NCBI RefSeq assembly: GCF_019429485.1
Contig: NZ_JAHXZN010000004.1
Location: 186,001 to 250,000 of the forward strand
DNA: 64,000 bases
Reading direction: 5' to 3'
DNA from: Sphingomonas citri
GTDB taxonomy: Bacteria > Pseudomonadota > Alphaproteobacteria > Sphingomonadales > Sphingomonadaceae
A program made the position numbers and the translations under genes. Below the pieces are notes generated by a model. That model did not search any database, was not told where the DNA came from, and was given only the letters and a program-made list of their open reading frames with translations. The number at the start of each line of letters is the position of its first letter. Position 1 is the first letter of the stretch. Shown here piece after piece: positions 45,718 to 54,330 of the stretch.

Positions 45718-46401
45718 TCATGGCCGGAGACAGGAGCCGTCGGGCGGGTAGGCGACAGGACCGAGGTCATCCAGCACCTGTCGCGCGAACAGCGCCGCGG
45801 GCCGCCCTCCCGGATCGCGTTCCGTCGCCGCCATTCGGCGGAGCAGCGCCACCAGCGGGGCGGTGCACCCACCCGCGCGGGTGAGAAGGGCGACCGCGCG
45901 CCGCGCCGCCGCGGCCGAGGCGCTCAGCCGCTCCGTCGTCGGCGGCGTCCAATCGTAGCGTCGCCGGGCACGTCGATCGTCGGGCGTCTCGGCCCGCCCC
46001 GAGCGATCGAGCCGGTCACCCGCCGCGCCGACCGCCAGCGCCGCCGCGACGGTGCGCAGGTCGATGCCCGCGCTCGATGGCGTCCGCGCGGCGTCGTCGT
46101 CATCATAACCGAGCGCCAGCGCGGCGAAGGCGAGCGCCTCCGGCGAAGTGTGGATCAGCTCGGCCACGCGCGGATCGACGATGACCGCGTCCGCCTCGCG
46201 TCGCGCGAACGGCGCCGCGACGGCCACGTCGGAAAGGGTCACCCGCGGCGGGACGGCGGTGGGCGGCAGCAGTCGCGCGAACGCGGCGGTCAGCACCGCC
46301 GTCGCGTGTGCGCGTTCGTCGTGCGCGGCGGCCGCGCGAGGTGAGACAGCAGGCGCGCCGGTCGCGGGCGATCCGAGCAGCAGGACGAGGGCGGTGAGCA
46401 T
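45718..46401 (-). CDS. secreted protein of unknown function, possibly degenerate M48-like
   Basis: 227 residues from the ATG at 46401 (GGAGG upstream), with a signal peptide (about 1-18, ATGAPAVS). The arrangement ADAVIVDPRVAELIHTSPEALAFAALALG followed ~100 residues later by RLSASAAAARRAVALLTRAGG and LVALLRRMA is reminiscent of M48 peptidases, where the first region would contain HExxH. That motif is absent here. If the resemblance is real, this is a catalytically dead relative; otherwise an unclassified exported protein. It is convergent with the PepSY gene. Confidence 0.6.
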   Translation of the reverse strand: MLTALVLLLGSPATGAPAVSPRAAAAHDERAHATAVLTAAFARLLPPTAVPPRVTLSDVAVAAPFARREADAVIVDPRVAELIHTSPEALAFAALALGYDDDDAARTPSSAGIDLRTVAAALAVGAAGDRLDRSGRAETPDDRRARRRYDWTPPTTERLSASAAAARRAVALLTRAGGCTAPLVALLRRMAATERDPGGRPAALFARQVLDDLGPVAYPPDGSCLRP

Positions 46402-46549
46402 GATGCCGCTGACCTCCGAGGAAGACCTCTCATCATAGACCGTTCGCGCTCGACCGGTGCGACCTGATCGCGGAAAGCGTCGCCACCACGCGCAGCCCGG
46501 TCGCGCCGCCACTGGCAAGCCGCTCTTGCCGTCCCTATCATCGCGGGTG

Positions 46550-48598
46550 ATGACCGACACCGACCTGCTCGATCCGATCGCGCTGCCCGACTATGCCGCG
46601 CTGACCCCCGACACCATCGCCAGCGCGCTCGACGCCGCGATCGCGCGCCACGCCGAGGCGGTCGCCACCGTCACGCGCGAGCGCCCGACCGACTTCGCCG
46701 CCGCCTCGCTGCCGCTCGAGCGCGCCGAGGCGGCGATCGACGCGCTGTGGTCGGCGGTGTCGCACCTGCGCGGCGTCGCCGACACGCCCGAGCTGCGCGC
46801 CGCACACGCCGCCGGGCAGGAGAAGCTGGTCGAGCACAGCATGAAGGTCGCGCAGAACCGCGACCTCTACGAGGTGCTCACCGCGCTGGAGGCGTCGCCC
46901 GCCTTTGCCGCGCTGCCACGGCAGGACCGCGTCGCGGTGGAGCATGCGGTGCGCGACTTCCGCCTCGCCGGCGTCGCGCTCGACGCCGACAAGCGCGACC
47001 GCTTCGCCGCGATCTCGGTCGAGCTCTCCGCGCTCTCGACCGAGTTCGGCAGCGCGCTGCTCGACGCCACCGACGCCTGGACGCTGGCGATCGAGGACGA
47101 GGCGCGGCTCGCCGGCCTGTCCGACGCGGACAAGGCGATGTTCGCCGCGGCCGCCAAGGCCAAGGGGCAGGACGGCTGGCTCGTCACGCTGCAACAGCCG
47201 AGCGTCACCGCGGTGCTGACCTTCGCCGAGGATCGCGAGCTGCGCGAGGCCGTGTACCGCGCCTATGGCACGCGCGCGTCCGACCAGGGGCCCAACGCCG
47301 GCCAGTTCGACAACGGCCCGCGGATCGCGCGCATTCTCGCCTTGCGCCGCGAGGCGGCGGGGCTGCTCGGCTTCGCCGATCCGGTGGAATGGTCGCTCGC
47401 CACCAAGATGGCGCCCAACGCGGGCGAGGTGCTGACCTTCCTGCGCGACCTCGCCCGCCGCGCCCGCCCCGCCGCGCAGCGCGACCGCGACGCGCTGGAG
47501 GCGTTCGCGCGCGACACGCTCGGGCTCGACCGGCTCGAGCCGTGGGACGCGGGCTTCGCCGCCAACCGGCTGCGCCAGGCGCGCTACGCGGTCGACGAGC
47601 AGGAGGTGCGCGGCTATTTTCCGGTCGAGCGCGTCACCGCGGGTTGGCAGGCGCTGCTCGGGCGGCTGTTCGGGCTCCGGCTGGTCGCGCGCGACGACGT
47701 CGCCACCTATCACGCCGACGCCACTTACTATGACGTGGTCGACGACGCCGGCGAGACCTTCGCCGGTTTGTACCTCGATCTCCACGCGCGACCGGGCAAG
47801 CGCGGCGGGGCATGGATGGCGCAGGCGCGGCCGCGGCTGCGCGACGGCAACACTGTCCGCGTGCCCGTCGCCTATCTCGTCTGCAACTTCGCGCCGAAGA
47901 GTCCCGACGCGCCGTCGCTGCTGAGCCACAACGACGTGGTGACGCTGCTGCACGAGACCGGCCACTGCCTCCACCACCTCTTCACGCGCGTCGACCGGCC
48001 CTCGATCGCGGGGACGAGCGGGTTCGAGTGGGACGCGGTCGAGCTGCCGAGCCAGCTGATGGAGGATTTCGCCTGGGACCGCGACGTGCTCACCGGCATG
48101 TCGGGGCATCACGCCACGGGCGCGCCGCTGCCGCCCGAGCTGTTCGAGAAGATGGTGGCGGCGCGGCGCTTCCAGTCGGGGCTGTTCATCGTGCGTCAGC
48201 TCGAGTTCGCTTTGTTCGACCTTCTGCTCCATCTCGGCACGCTCGGCAGCGACCCGATGGAGGTGATCGAGGCGGTGCGCGACGAGGTGGCGGTGATCCG
48301 CCCGCCCGAATGGCACCGCTTCCCGCACGGCTTCGCGCATATCTTCGCGGGCGGCTATGCCTCGGGCTATTACAGCTATCTCTGGGCCGAGGTGCTGGCC
48401 GCGGACGGCTTCGGCAAGTTCGCCGAGAACGGGCTGGTCGATCGCGCCACCGGCACCGCGTTGCGCGAGGAGGTGCTCGCGCGCGGCGCGACGCGGCCGG
48501 CGGCGGAGAGCTTCCGCGCCTTCCGCGGGCGCGACCCGGACCCGGCGGCGATGCTGGCGCGCCACGGGCTCCTAGAGGCGGCGGGGGAGGGGGCGTGA
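46550..48598 (+). CDS. M3-family metallopeptidase (oligopeptidase A / dipeptidyl carboxypeptidase type)
   Basis: 682-residue cytosolic zinc oligopeptidase that degrades short peptides. The zinc motif is HETGH (468-472, LLHETGHCLHHLFTRVD) with the downstream Glu helix (SGFEWDAVELPSQLMEDFAW), the M3 signature. The ATG at 46550 follows GCGGGTG; further upstream frame is not native. The downstream gene starts inside its stop codon (GTGA), so the two are cotranscribed. Whether it is PrlC- or Dcp-like I cannot decide. Confidence 0.93.
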   Translation: MTDTDLLDPIALPDYAALTPDTIASALDAAIARHAEAVATVTRERPTDFAAASLPLERAEAAIDALWSAVSHLRGVADTPELRAAHAAGQEKLVEHSMKVAQNRDLYEVLTALEASPAFAALPRQDRVAVEHAVRDFRLAGVALDADKRDRFAAISVELSALSTEFGSALLDATDAWTLAIEDEARLAGLSDADKAMFAAAAKAKGQDGWLVTLQQPSVTAVLTFAEDRELREAVYRAYGTRASDQGPNAGQFDNGPRIARILALRREAAGLLGFADPVEWSLATKMAPNAGEVLTFLRDLARRARPAAQRDRDALEAFARDTLGLDRLEPWDAGFAANRLRQARYAVDEQEVRGYFPVERVTAGWQALLGRLFGLRLVARDDVATYHADATYYDVVDDAGETFAGLYLDLHARPGKRGGAWMAQARPRLRDGNTVRVPVAYLVCNFAPKSPDAPSLLSHNDVVTLLHETGHCLHHLFTRVDRPSIAGTSGFEWDAVELPSQLMEDFAWDRDVLTGMSGHHATGAPLPPELFEKMVAARRFQSGLFIVRQLEFALFDLLLHLGTLGSDPMEVIEAVRDEVAVIRPPEWHRFPHGFAHIFAGGYASGYYSYLWAEVLAADGFGKFAENGLVDRATGTALREEVLARGATRPAAESFRAFRGRDPDPAAMLARHGLLEAAGEGA

Positions 48599-49089
48599 GC
48601 CTGCTCGTCGTCACCACCGGCGGGACGATCGACAAGCTCTATTTCGACGCGCTGAGCGAGTATCAGATCGGCGACAGCGTGGTGGAGCGCGTGCTGCGCC
48701 AGGCGCGCGTGGCGCTGCCCTTCCGCGTCGTGGAGCTGCTGCGCAAGGACAGCCTCGACCTCACCGACGCCGACCGCGCCGCGATCGTGGCGACCGTCGC
48801 GGCGGCCCCCGAGGCACGCGCGGTGATCACCCACGGCACCGACACGATGACCGACACCGCCGCGGCGCTGCTGGCGGCGGGGGCGGGCGTCGCGGGCAAG
48901 ACGATCGTGCTGGTGGGGGCACTGGCGCCGGCGCGCTTCGCCGACAGCGACGCGCCGTTCAACCTCGGCATGGCGGTGGCCGCGGCGCAGACCGCCGCGC
49001 CGGGCGTGTGGATCGCGATGAACGGCACGGTGTTCGACGGCGCCAGGGTGCGCAAGGACCGTTCGGTCAACAGCTTCGTGGCGAAGTGA
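48595..49089 (+). CDS. asparaginase-domain protein, one domain only
   Basis: 164 residues covering only the N-terminal domain of L-asparaginases: the catalytic loop TTGGTIDK with its nucleophilic Thr and the second motif VITHGTDTMTDT are present, but the C-terminal domain that completes the active site in canonical ~330-residue enzymes is missing. Short single-domain proteins of this type recur in Proteobacteria, so it is probably not truncated. It overlaps the oligopeptidase stop by four bases, hinting at a joint role in peptide or amino-acid turnover. Confidence 0.88.
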   Translation: MSLLVVTTGGTIDKLYFDALSEYQIGDSVVERVLRQARVALPFRVVELLRKDSLDLTDADRAAIVATVAAAPEARAVITHGTDTMTDTAAALLAAGAGVAGKTIVLVGALAPARFADSDAPFNLGMAVAAAQTAAPGVWIAMNGTVFDGARVRKDRSVNSFVAK

Positions 49090-49099
49090 ACGCTGACTC

Positions 49100-49235
49100 A
49101 TCCTCTCCTGAAAGGGGAGGTGGCGCGCGCAGCGCGACGGAGGAGTGACCCGGCCGGCGAGCGTAAGTGGACTCACCAGCGTCGACACCCCTCCGTCAGG
49201 CCCGCGGCCTGCCACCTCCCCTTGCAGGGGAGGAT
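49100..49235. repeat. 136-bp nested palindromic intergenic repeat, copy 2
   Basis: Same build as 4851-4987: outer hairpins, inner inverted repeat GACGGAGGAGTG (49136-49147) and CACCCCTCCGTC (49186-49197), and the core GGACTCACCAGCG in the same orientation. Compared with copy 1 the two outer arms are exchanged (see findings). Confidence 0.75.
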
Positions 49236-49311
49236 CAAGCTCCCCCAGCTGACCCACGTCACGCCCATGCGGGGTTCCCACCCCTCGGCGCATCGGTTAC
49301 CAGCCTCAGCC

Positions 49312-49797
49312 ATGACGGCGGGCGTGCACGATCAGCCAGCAGAGGGGCGGTTCGCGGGGAGGGTGCATCTCTTCCCGCTGCGGGTCTATTTCGAGGACAC
49401 CGATCTCTCCGGCGTGGTCTACCACGCCAACTACCTGCGCTACATGGAGCGCGCCCGCTCGGACATGCTCCACGTCGCCGGGATCGACCAGCGCGCGCAC
49501 CATGAGGCGGGCGGCGGCGCCTATGCCATCGCCGACCTGCACATCCGCTACGCCGCGCCCGCCCGGCTCGGCGACGCGCTGCTGGTGGAGAGCGAGGTGG
49601 CGCAGGCGCGCGCCGCCAGCGTGGTCATTCATCAGACAGTCAGGCGCGGCGCGGAAATGCTGGCGCGGGCAGAGGTCACCGCGGCGCTGGTCGGCGCCGA
49701 CGGTCGGCCGCGGCGCCAGCCCGCGGCCTGGCTCGAGCAGTTCCGCCGCCTCGCCGATACCGCCGCGGCGAATACCACAGGGGAAGAGACGCCGTGA
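49312..49797 (+). CDS. ybgC: YbgC-type acyl-CoA thioesterase (tol-pal operon)
   Basis: 161-residue hotdog-fold thioesterase. The catalytic region FEDTDLSGVVYHANYLRYMERARSD has the 4HBT Asp and Tyr/His. ATG at 49312 was chosen since the preceding frame runs through the palindromic repeat. First gene of the tol-pal operon, overlapping tolQ by 4 bases. In E. coli YbgC interacts with phospholipid metabolism at the membrane; its role in Tol function is not settled. Confidence 0.93.
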   Translation: MTAGVHDQPAEGRFAGRVHLFPLRVYFEDTDLSGVVYHANYLRYMERARSDMLHVAGIDQRAHHEAGGGAYAIADLHIRYAAPARLGDALLVESEVAQARAASVVIHQTVRRGAEMLARAEVTAALVGADGRPRRQPAAWLEQFRRLADTAAANTTGEETP

Positions 49798-50486
49798 ATC
49801 CGATATTGCAGACCGACGCCGCGACCCTGTCGCCGATCGCGCTGTTCCTCCAGGCCGATTGGGTGGTGAAGGGCGTGATGCTCGGGCTGCTGCTCGCCAG
49901 CATCTGGACCTGGGCGATCATCATCGGCTTCTGGCTCAAGCTCGGCCGCACCAAGCGGAAGAGCGCGCAGTTCGAGCGCGATTTCTGGAAGGCGGACGAC
50001 ATCGACGCCTTCTACAAGAGCAACGGCCAGAGCGACCTGCCGTCCGCGCGCGTGCTCGCCGCGGGCGTCACCGAGTGGCGCCGCTCGACCCACGGCAACG
50101 TGATAGACCGCGACGGCACGCGCGAGCGGCTCGGCACGGTGATGGGCGCGGCGGTGGCCAAGGAGATCGACGACATCTCGGATCGGCTCAACGTGCTCGC
50201 CACGGTCGGCTCGGTGGCGCCGTTCGTCGGGCTGTTCGGCACCGTCTGGGGCATCATGCGCAGCTTCACCGCGATCGCGAGCCAGCAGAACACCAGCCTC
50301 TCGGTGGTGGCGCCGGGCATCGCCGAGGCGCTGTTCGCCACCGCGATCGGGCTGTTCGCGGCGATCCCCGCGGTGATCGCGTACAATCGCTTCGGCCATG
50401 CGATCAATCGCATCGAGGCGCGGCTCAACCGCTTCGCCGACGGCTTCCACGCCACCTTGTCGCGCCAGCTCGACGGCGAGCGCTGA
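49794..50486 (+). CDS. tolQ: Tol-Pal system protein TolQ
   Basis: 230 residues, MotA/ExbB family proton-channel subunit. Three hydrophobic helices: near 20-45 (VVKGVMLGLLLASIWTWAIIIGFW), 135-160 and 170-195, the latter two with APFVGLFGTVWGIM and EALFATAIGLFAAIPAVIAYN, the conserved TolQ signatures. Works with TolR to energise TolA at the division site. GTG start overlaps ybgC. Confidence 0.96.
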   Translation: MNPILQTDAATLSPIALFLQADWVVKGVMLGLLLASIWTWAIIIGFWLKLGRTKRKSAQFERDFWKADDIDAFYKSNGQSDLPSARVLAAGVTEWRRSTHGNVIDRDGTRERLGTVMGAAVAKEIDDISDRLNVLATVGSVAPFVGLFGTVWGIMRSFTAIASQQNTSLSVVAPGIAEALFATAIGLFAAIPAVIAYNRFGHAINRIEARLNRFADGFHATLSRQLDGER

Positions 50487-50498
50487 GGGCTAGAGCAC

Positions 50499-50930
<432 letters not shown>

Positions 50931-50937
50931 CGCGGAC

Positions 50938-51912
50938 GTGGAACGCGCCGAGAAGATCGGGCTGGGAGTCGCGGCGGCCGGGCATATCCTGCTCTTCGGC
51001 CTGCTGTCGGTCGGCTTCCTCGACACGCCCAACCCGATCAAGCTGAAGCAGAACCCGGTCGAGGTCAGCCTCGTGCAGGAGGTCGGGCTCGAGGCCGCCG
51101 CGCCCGCCGCGACCGAGCCGCCGTCGCAGCGCGTGTCGCCCGAGGCGGGCGAGCCGGTCGACTCGCCGCCGCCCGCCGCGGCGCCGCCCGCGCCGGTGCC
51201 CGCCCCCGCGCCGCTCCCCGAGCCGCGCCCGGAGCCCCGGCCCGAGCCGAAGCCCGCGCCGCCGAAGCCGGTGCCGCCCAAGCCAGCGCCGCCCAAGCCG
51301 GCGCCGGCGCCCAAGCCCGAACCCAAGCCGCAGCCCAAGCCCAAGCCGGCCCCGGCGGCGGAGAAGGCACCGAGCAAGCCGGCGCCGACCAAGCAGCAGA
51401 GCGCCGCGAGCGCGCCGAGCAAGGCCAAGGCGCCCGCCGCCGCGGCCAAGGGCGCGGGCAAGACCGAGACCGCCAAGGCCGAGCGCCCGAAGGGCGGCCG
51501 GCTCGGCAGCGACTTCCTCAAGGGGCTCACCGCGGAGAAGAGCAGCGCCAAGGAGAGCGACGCGCCGCCCTCCGCGGCGCGGGTCGACGCGCGCGCGCTG
51601 GCGGGGATCCAGCAGGCGATCGCGCGCCAGATCCAGCCCTGCGCCGACCGCCAGGTCGATCCTGGCCCCGGCGCCAACCAGATCGTCACCACGCTCAACC
51701 TCCGGCTCAACCGCGACGGCACGCTGGCGGCGGTGCCGACGGTGGTGCGCCAGTCGGGGGTCGACGACGACAACCAGCGCTACGCGCGGCGCGTGGTCGA
51801 TCTCGGCGTGGCCGCGTTCAAGGGCTGCTCGCCGCTCAAGCTGCCGGCAGAATATTACGCCACCGCCAACGGGGGGTGGAGCAACATCAACTACAACTGG
51901 AAACTGCGGTGA
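50938..51912 (+). CDS. tolA: Tol-Pal system protein TolA
   Basis: 324 residues: a membrane helix near the N-terminus (IGLGVAAAGHILLFGLLSVGFL), a long Pro/Lys/Ala/Glu-rich periplasmic linker with repeated PKPxP units (about 80-180), and a C-terminal TonB/TolA-like domain with two cysteines (IQPCADR, FKGCSPL) that can form the disulfide seen in TolA domain III. GTG start. Its stop overlaps the tolB start (TGATG). Confidence 0.92.
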   Translation: MERAEKIGLGVAAAGHILLFGLLSVGFLDTPNPIKLKQNPVEVSLVQEVGLEAAAPAATEPPSQRVSPEAGEPVDSPPPAAAPPAPVPAPAPLPEPRPEPRPEPKPAPPKPVPPKPAPPKPAPAPKPEPKPQPKPKPAPAAEKAPSKPAPTKQQSAASAPSKAKAPAAAAKGAGKTETAKAERPKGGRLGSDFLKGLTAEKSSAKESDAPPSAARVDARALAGIQQAIARQIQPCADRQVDPGPGANQIVTTLNLRLNRDGTLAAVPTVVRQSGVDDDNQRYARRVVDLGVAAFKGCSPLKLPAEYYATANGGWSNINYNWKLR

Positions 51913-53534
51913 TGCGACTCCGACTCTGCGGTACCTCGGCGCTGGGCTTCGGCTCGGTGACATCCTCTTCGACCGTCACCTCGCCAGGTGTCGTCCCGGA
52001 AGGCTCCACCCCGGCGGACGCCGGGGTCCAGTTGGGGGACGTCTCGCAACGGCCACGAGGGCCTTCCCACCTGGACCCCGGCGTCCGCCGGGGTGGCACT
52101 GAGCATGGACTGAGCGCGCGCGTCACCACCCGCTCCGCCGTCACCGCGCTGCTCGCCTCCGCCGCCGCGCTGCTCGCCACCCCCGCCGCCGCGCAGCTCG
52201 TCCCGCCCGCCGGTACCCCCGCCGCGCCCGCGCCCGTGCAGCAGCCCGGCGCGCCCGTCGGCCAGACCCCGCCGCCGCTCGAGGTCGACGTCACCGGCGG
52301 CATCTCGGCGCCGATGCCGATCGCGATCCCGCCGATGCCGACCCAGTCGGTGGTGCAGACCCCCGCCGGCCCGACCGACCGGCTCGGCCGCCAGCTCAGC
52401 GAGATCGTCGCCAACGACCTGCGCAACTCGGGGCTGTTCAACCCGCTGGCGGCCGCGGCGACGCGCGCGATCGCTTTCCCCGAGGTGACCGCGCCGGCTT
52501 ACGATTACTGGGGCGGCTCGGGCGCGCAGGCGCTGGTGCAGGGCTATATCCGCGCCAACGGCGACGGCACGCTGACGGTCGGCTGCTACCTCTACGACGT
52601 CTCGGCGCGCACCGAGCTGACGCGACAGGGCTTCGTCGTGCCGCCGTCGGACTGGCGCCGCGCCGCGCACAAGTGCGCCGACATGGTCTACACCCGCCTC
52701 ACCGGCGAGGGCGCCTATTTCGACAGCCGCGTCGTCTATGTCAGCGAGACCGGACCCAAGGCCAACCGCATTAAGCGGCTCGCGATCATGGACCAGGACG
52801 GCGCCAACAGCCGCTTCCTCACCGCGGGCTCGTCGATCGTGCTGACGCCGCGCTTCGCGCCCAACCAGCAGTCGATCGTCTATATGAGCTACGTGGGACG
52901 GACCCCCGCCATCTATGTCTACGAGCTCGGCTCGGGGCGGCAGCGGCTGGTGGTGCAGAACGTCGCCACCACCTTCGCGCCGCGCTTCTCGCCGGACGGT
53001 CGCTACATCCTCTTCTCGATGGCGCAGGCGGGCAACACCGACCTGTACCGCGTCCCGGCCGCGGGCGGCACGCCGCAGCGGCTGACCAACTCGCCCGGCA
53101 TCGACACCGGCGGCAGCTACTCGCCCGACGGCTCGCGCATCGTGTTCGAGAGCGATCGATCGGGCGGGCAGCAGATCTACGTGATGAACGCGGACGGATC
53201 GAACCAGCAGCGCATCAGCTTCGGCGGCGGGCGCTATGCCACGCCGGTGTGGAGCCCGCGCGGCGACCTGATCGCCTTCACCAAGATCCAGGGCGCGTTC
53301 CGCATCGGTATCATGAGCCCGAACGGCTCCGGCGAGAAATTGCTGACCAACAGCTGGCAGGACGAGGGGCCGTCGTGGAGCCCCAACGGCCGCGTGCTGA
53401 TGTTCTTCCGCCAGGGCCGCGGCAACGCCGGCAAGGCCGATCTGTGGTCGGTCGACCTCACCGGCGTCAACGAGCGCCGCGTGCCGACGCCGCTCGACGG
53501 TTCGGATCCGGCCTGGGGGCCATTGCGCCCGTGA
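51912..53534 (+). CDS. tolB: Tol-Pal system protein TolB, with an in-frame repeat near the 5' end
   Basis: Periplasmic beta-propeller that binds Pal and TolA. The C-terminal propeller is intact (SPDGRYILFSMAQ, GSYSPDGSRIVFESDRSGGQQIYVMN, WSPRGDLIAF) after the N-terminal domain (LGRQLSEIVANDLRNSGLFNP). The signal peptide (TRSAVTALLASAAALLATPAAAQ) begins about 75 codons after the ATG at 51912 that overlaps tolA. No in-frame ATG, GTG or TTG lies between the repeat at 52008-52094 and that signal. So translation must either run through the repeat and yield an unusual long pre-sequence, or use a non-standard start such as CTG at 52110. If the 51912 start is used, export may be affected. Confidence 0.88.
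   Translation: MRLRLCGTSALGFGSVTSSSTVTSPGVVPEGSTPADAGVQLGDVSQRPRGPSHLDPGVRRGGTEHGLSARVTTRSAVTALLASAAALLATPAAAQLVPPAGTPAAPAPVQQPGAPVGQTPPPLEVDVTGGISAPMPIAIPPMPTQSVVQTPAGPTDRLGRQLSEIVANDLRNSGLFNPLAAAATRAIAFPEVTAPAYDYWGGSGAQALVQGYIRANGDGTLTVGCYLYDVSARTELTRQGFVVPPSDWRRAAHKCADMVYTRLTGEGAYFDSRVVYVSETGPKANRIKRLAIMDQDGANSRFLTAGSSIVLTPRFAPNQQSIVYMSYVGRTPAIYVYELGSGRQRLVVQNVATTFAPRFSPDGRYILFSMAQAGNTDLYRVPAAGGTPQRLTNSPGIDTGGSYSPDGSRIVFESDRSGGQQIYVMNADGSNQQRISFGGGRYATPVWSPRGDLIAFTKIQGAFRIGIMSPNGSGEKLLTNSWQDEGPSWSPNGRVLMFFRQGRGNAGKADLWSVDLTGVNERRVPTPLDGSDPAWGPLRP
52008..52094. repeat. 87-bp palindromic repeat inside the tolB reading frame
   Basis: Arms 52008-52031 and 52071-52094 are 24-base perfect inverted copies (ACCCCGGCGGACGCCGGGGT at the left) with a 39-base spacer. 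The translation (STPADAGVQ ... LDPGVRRGG) is the peptide commonly read through such repeats in this group, not TolB sequence. Confidence 0.9.
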
Positions 53535-53602
53535 GCGGAAGCGGCGACACTCGATCCTGACATACGATGACCAAGACATTGGCGAACATGGGAGAACACG
53601 CG

Positions 53603-54118
53603 ATGGCACGTTTGACGACCACCCTGTTGATGGCGACGGCTCTGGTGGCCACCGCGGCCTGCTCGAAGAAGCGCCCCGATGTGCTGCCGCCCGCCCCCGG
53701 GGGCGCACCCGAGGCGCCGCCGGCGCCCGCGACCGACCCCAACGGCGGGATCACGCCGGGCTCGGCGGCCGACTTCAAGCGCTCGGCGCAGAGCGACACG
53801 GTGCTGTTCGGGCTCGACATGTACGACATCGACGGCACCGCGCGCGGCATCCTCGACAGCCAGGCGGCGTGGCTGACGCGCTACCCCAACGTGCGCATCA
53901 CGGTGGAGGGCCATGCCGACGAGCGCGGTACGCGCGAGTATAACCTGGCACTGGGCGACCGCCGCGCCAACGCGGCGAAGAACTATCTCGTCGCGCGCGG
54001 CATCGCGCCGACGCGGATCACCACGATCAGCTACGGCAAGGAGCGCCCGGTCGCGCTCGGCTCGGACGAGGAGAGCTGGGCGCAGAACCGCCGCGCCGTC
54101 ACCGTCGTGGTGGGCTGA
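53603..54118 (+). CDS. pal: peptidoglycan-associated lipoprotein Pal
   Basis: 171 residues. Lipoprotein signal ending in VATAAC (Cys about residue 20), Pro-rich linker, then an OmpA-like peptidoglycan-binding domain with VEGHADERGTREYNLALGDRRANAAKNYLVARGI, the Pal signature. ATG at 53603 has GGGAG nine bases upstream; a start 12 codons earlier would spoil the signal peptide. Last gene of the tol-pal operon; no cpoB follows. Confidence 0.95.
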   Translation: MARLTTTLLMATALVATAACSKKRPDVLPPAPGGAPEAPPAPATDPNGGITPGSAADFKRSAQSDTVLFGLDMYDIDGTARGILDSQAAWLTRYPNVRITVEGHADERGTREYNLALGDRRANAAKNYLVARGIAPTRITTISYGKERPVALGSDEESWAQNRRAVTVVVG

Positions 54119-54224
54119 TCCGATCGCGCCCGACCCGGATCGGCGATCGGGCGCGACAATCACCGCCTAGCGTCACCCAAGATGGTGAGCGACGCCGCGG
54201 TGTTTTAAGCAAATGTCTGATAAG

Positions 54225-54274
54225 AAAAGAGTCGCGGCTTTGTTGCTTTTGGGCAACAGAGTTGCGACTCTTTT
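54225..54274. terminator. nested hairpin after pal / before TBDR
   Basis: AAAAGAGTCGC (54225-54235) pairs perfectly with GCGACTCTTTT (54264-54274), and inside it GTTGC (54242-54246) pairs with GCAAC (54253-54257). The T run makes it a good intrinsic terminator in the + direction, and the A run the same on the other strand. It lies 107 bases after pal and 57 before the next start codon. Confidence 0.75.
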
Positions 54275-54330
54275 GTTGCAGGGATCACCCTCTCGTCTCG
54301 GCCATCGGCGGCCGAGGCAAGGGGTGGGAC

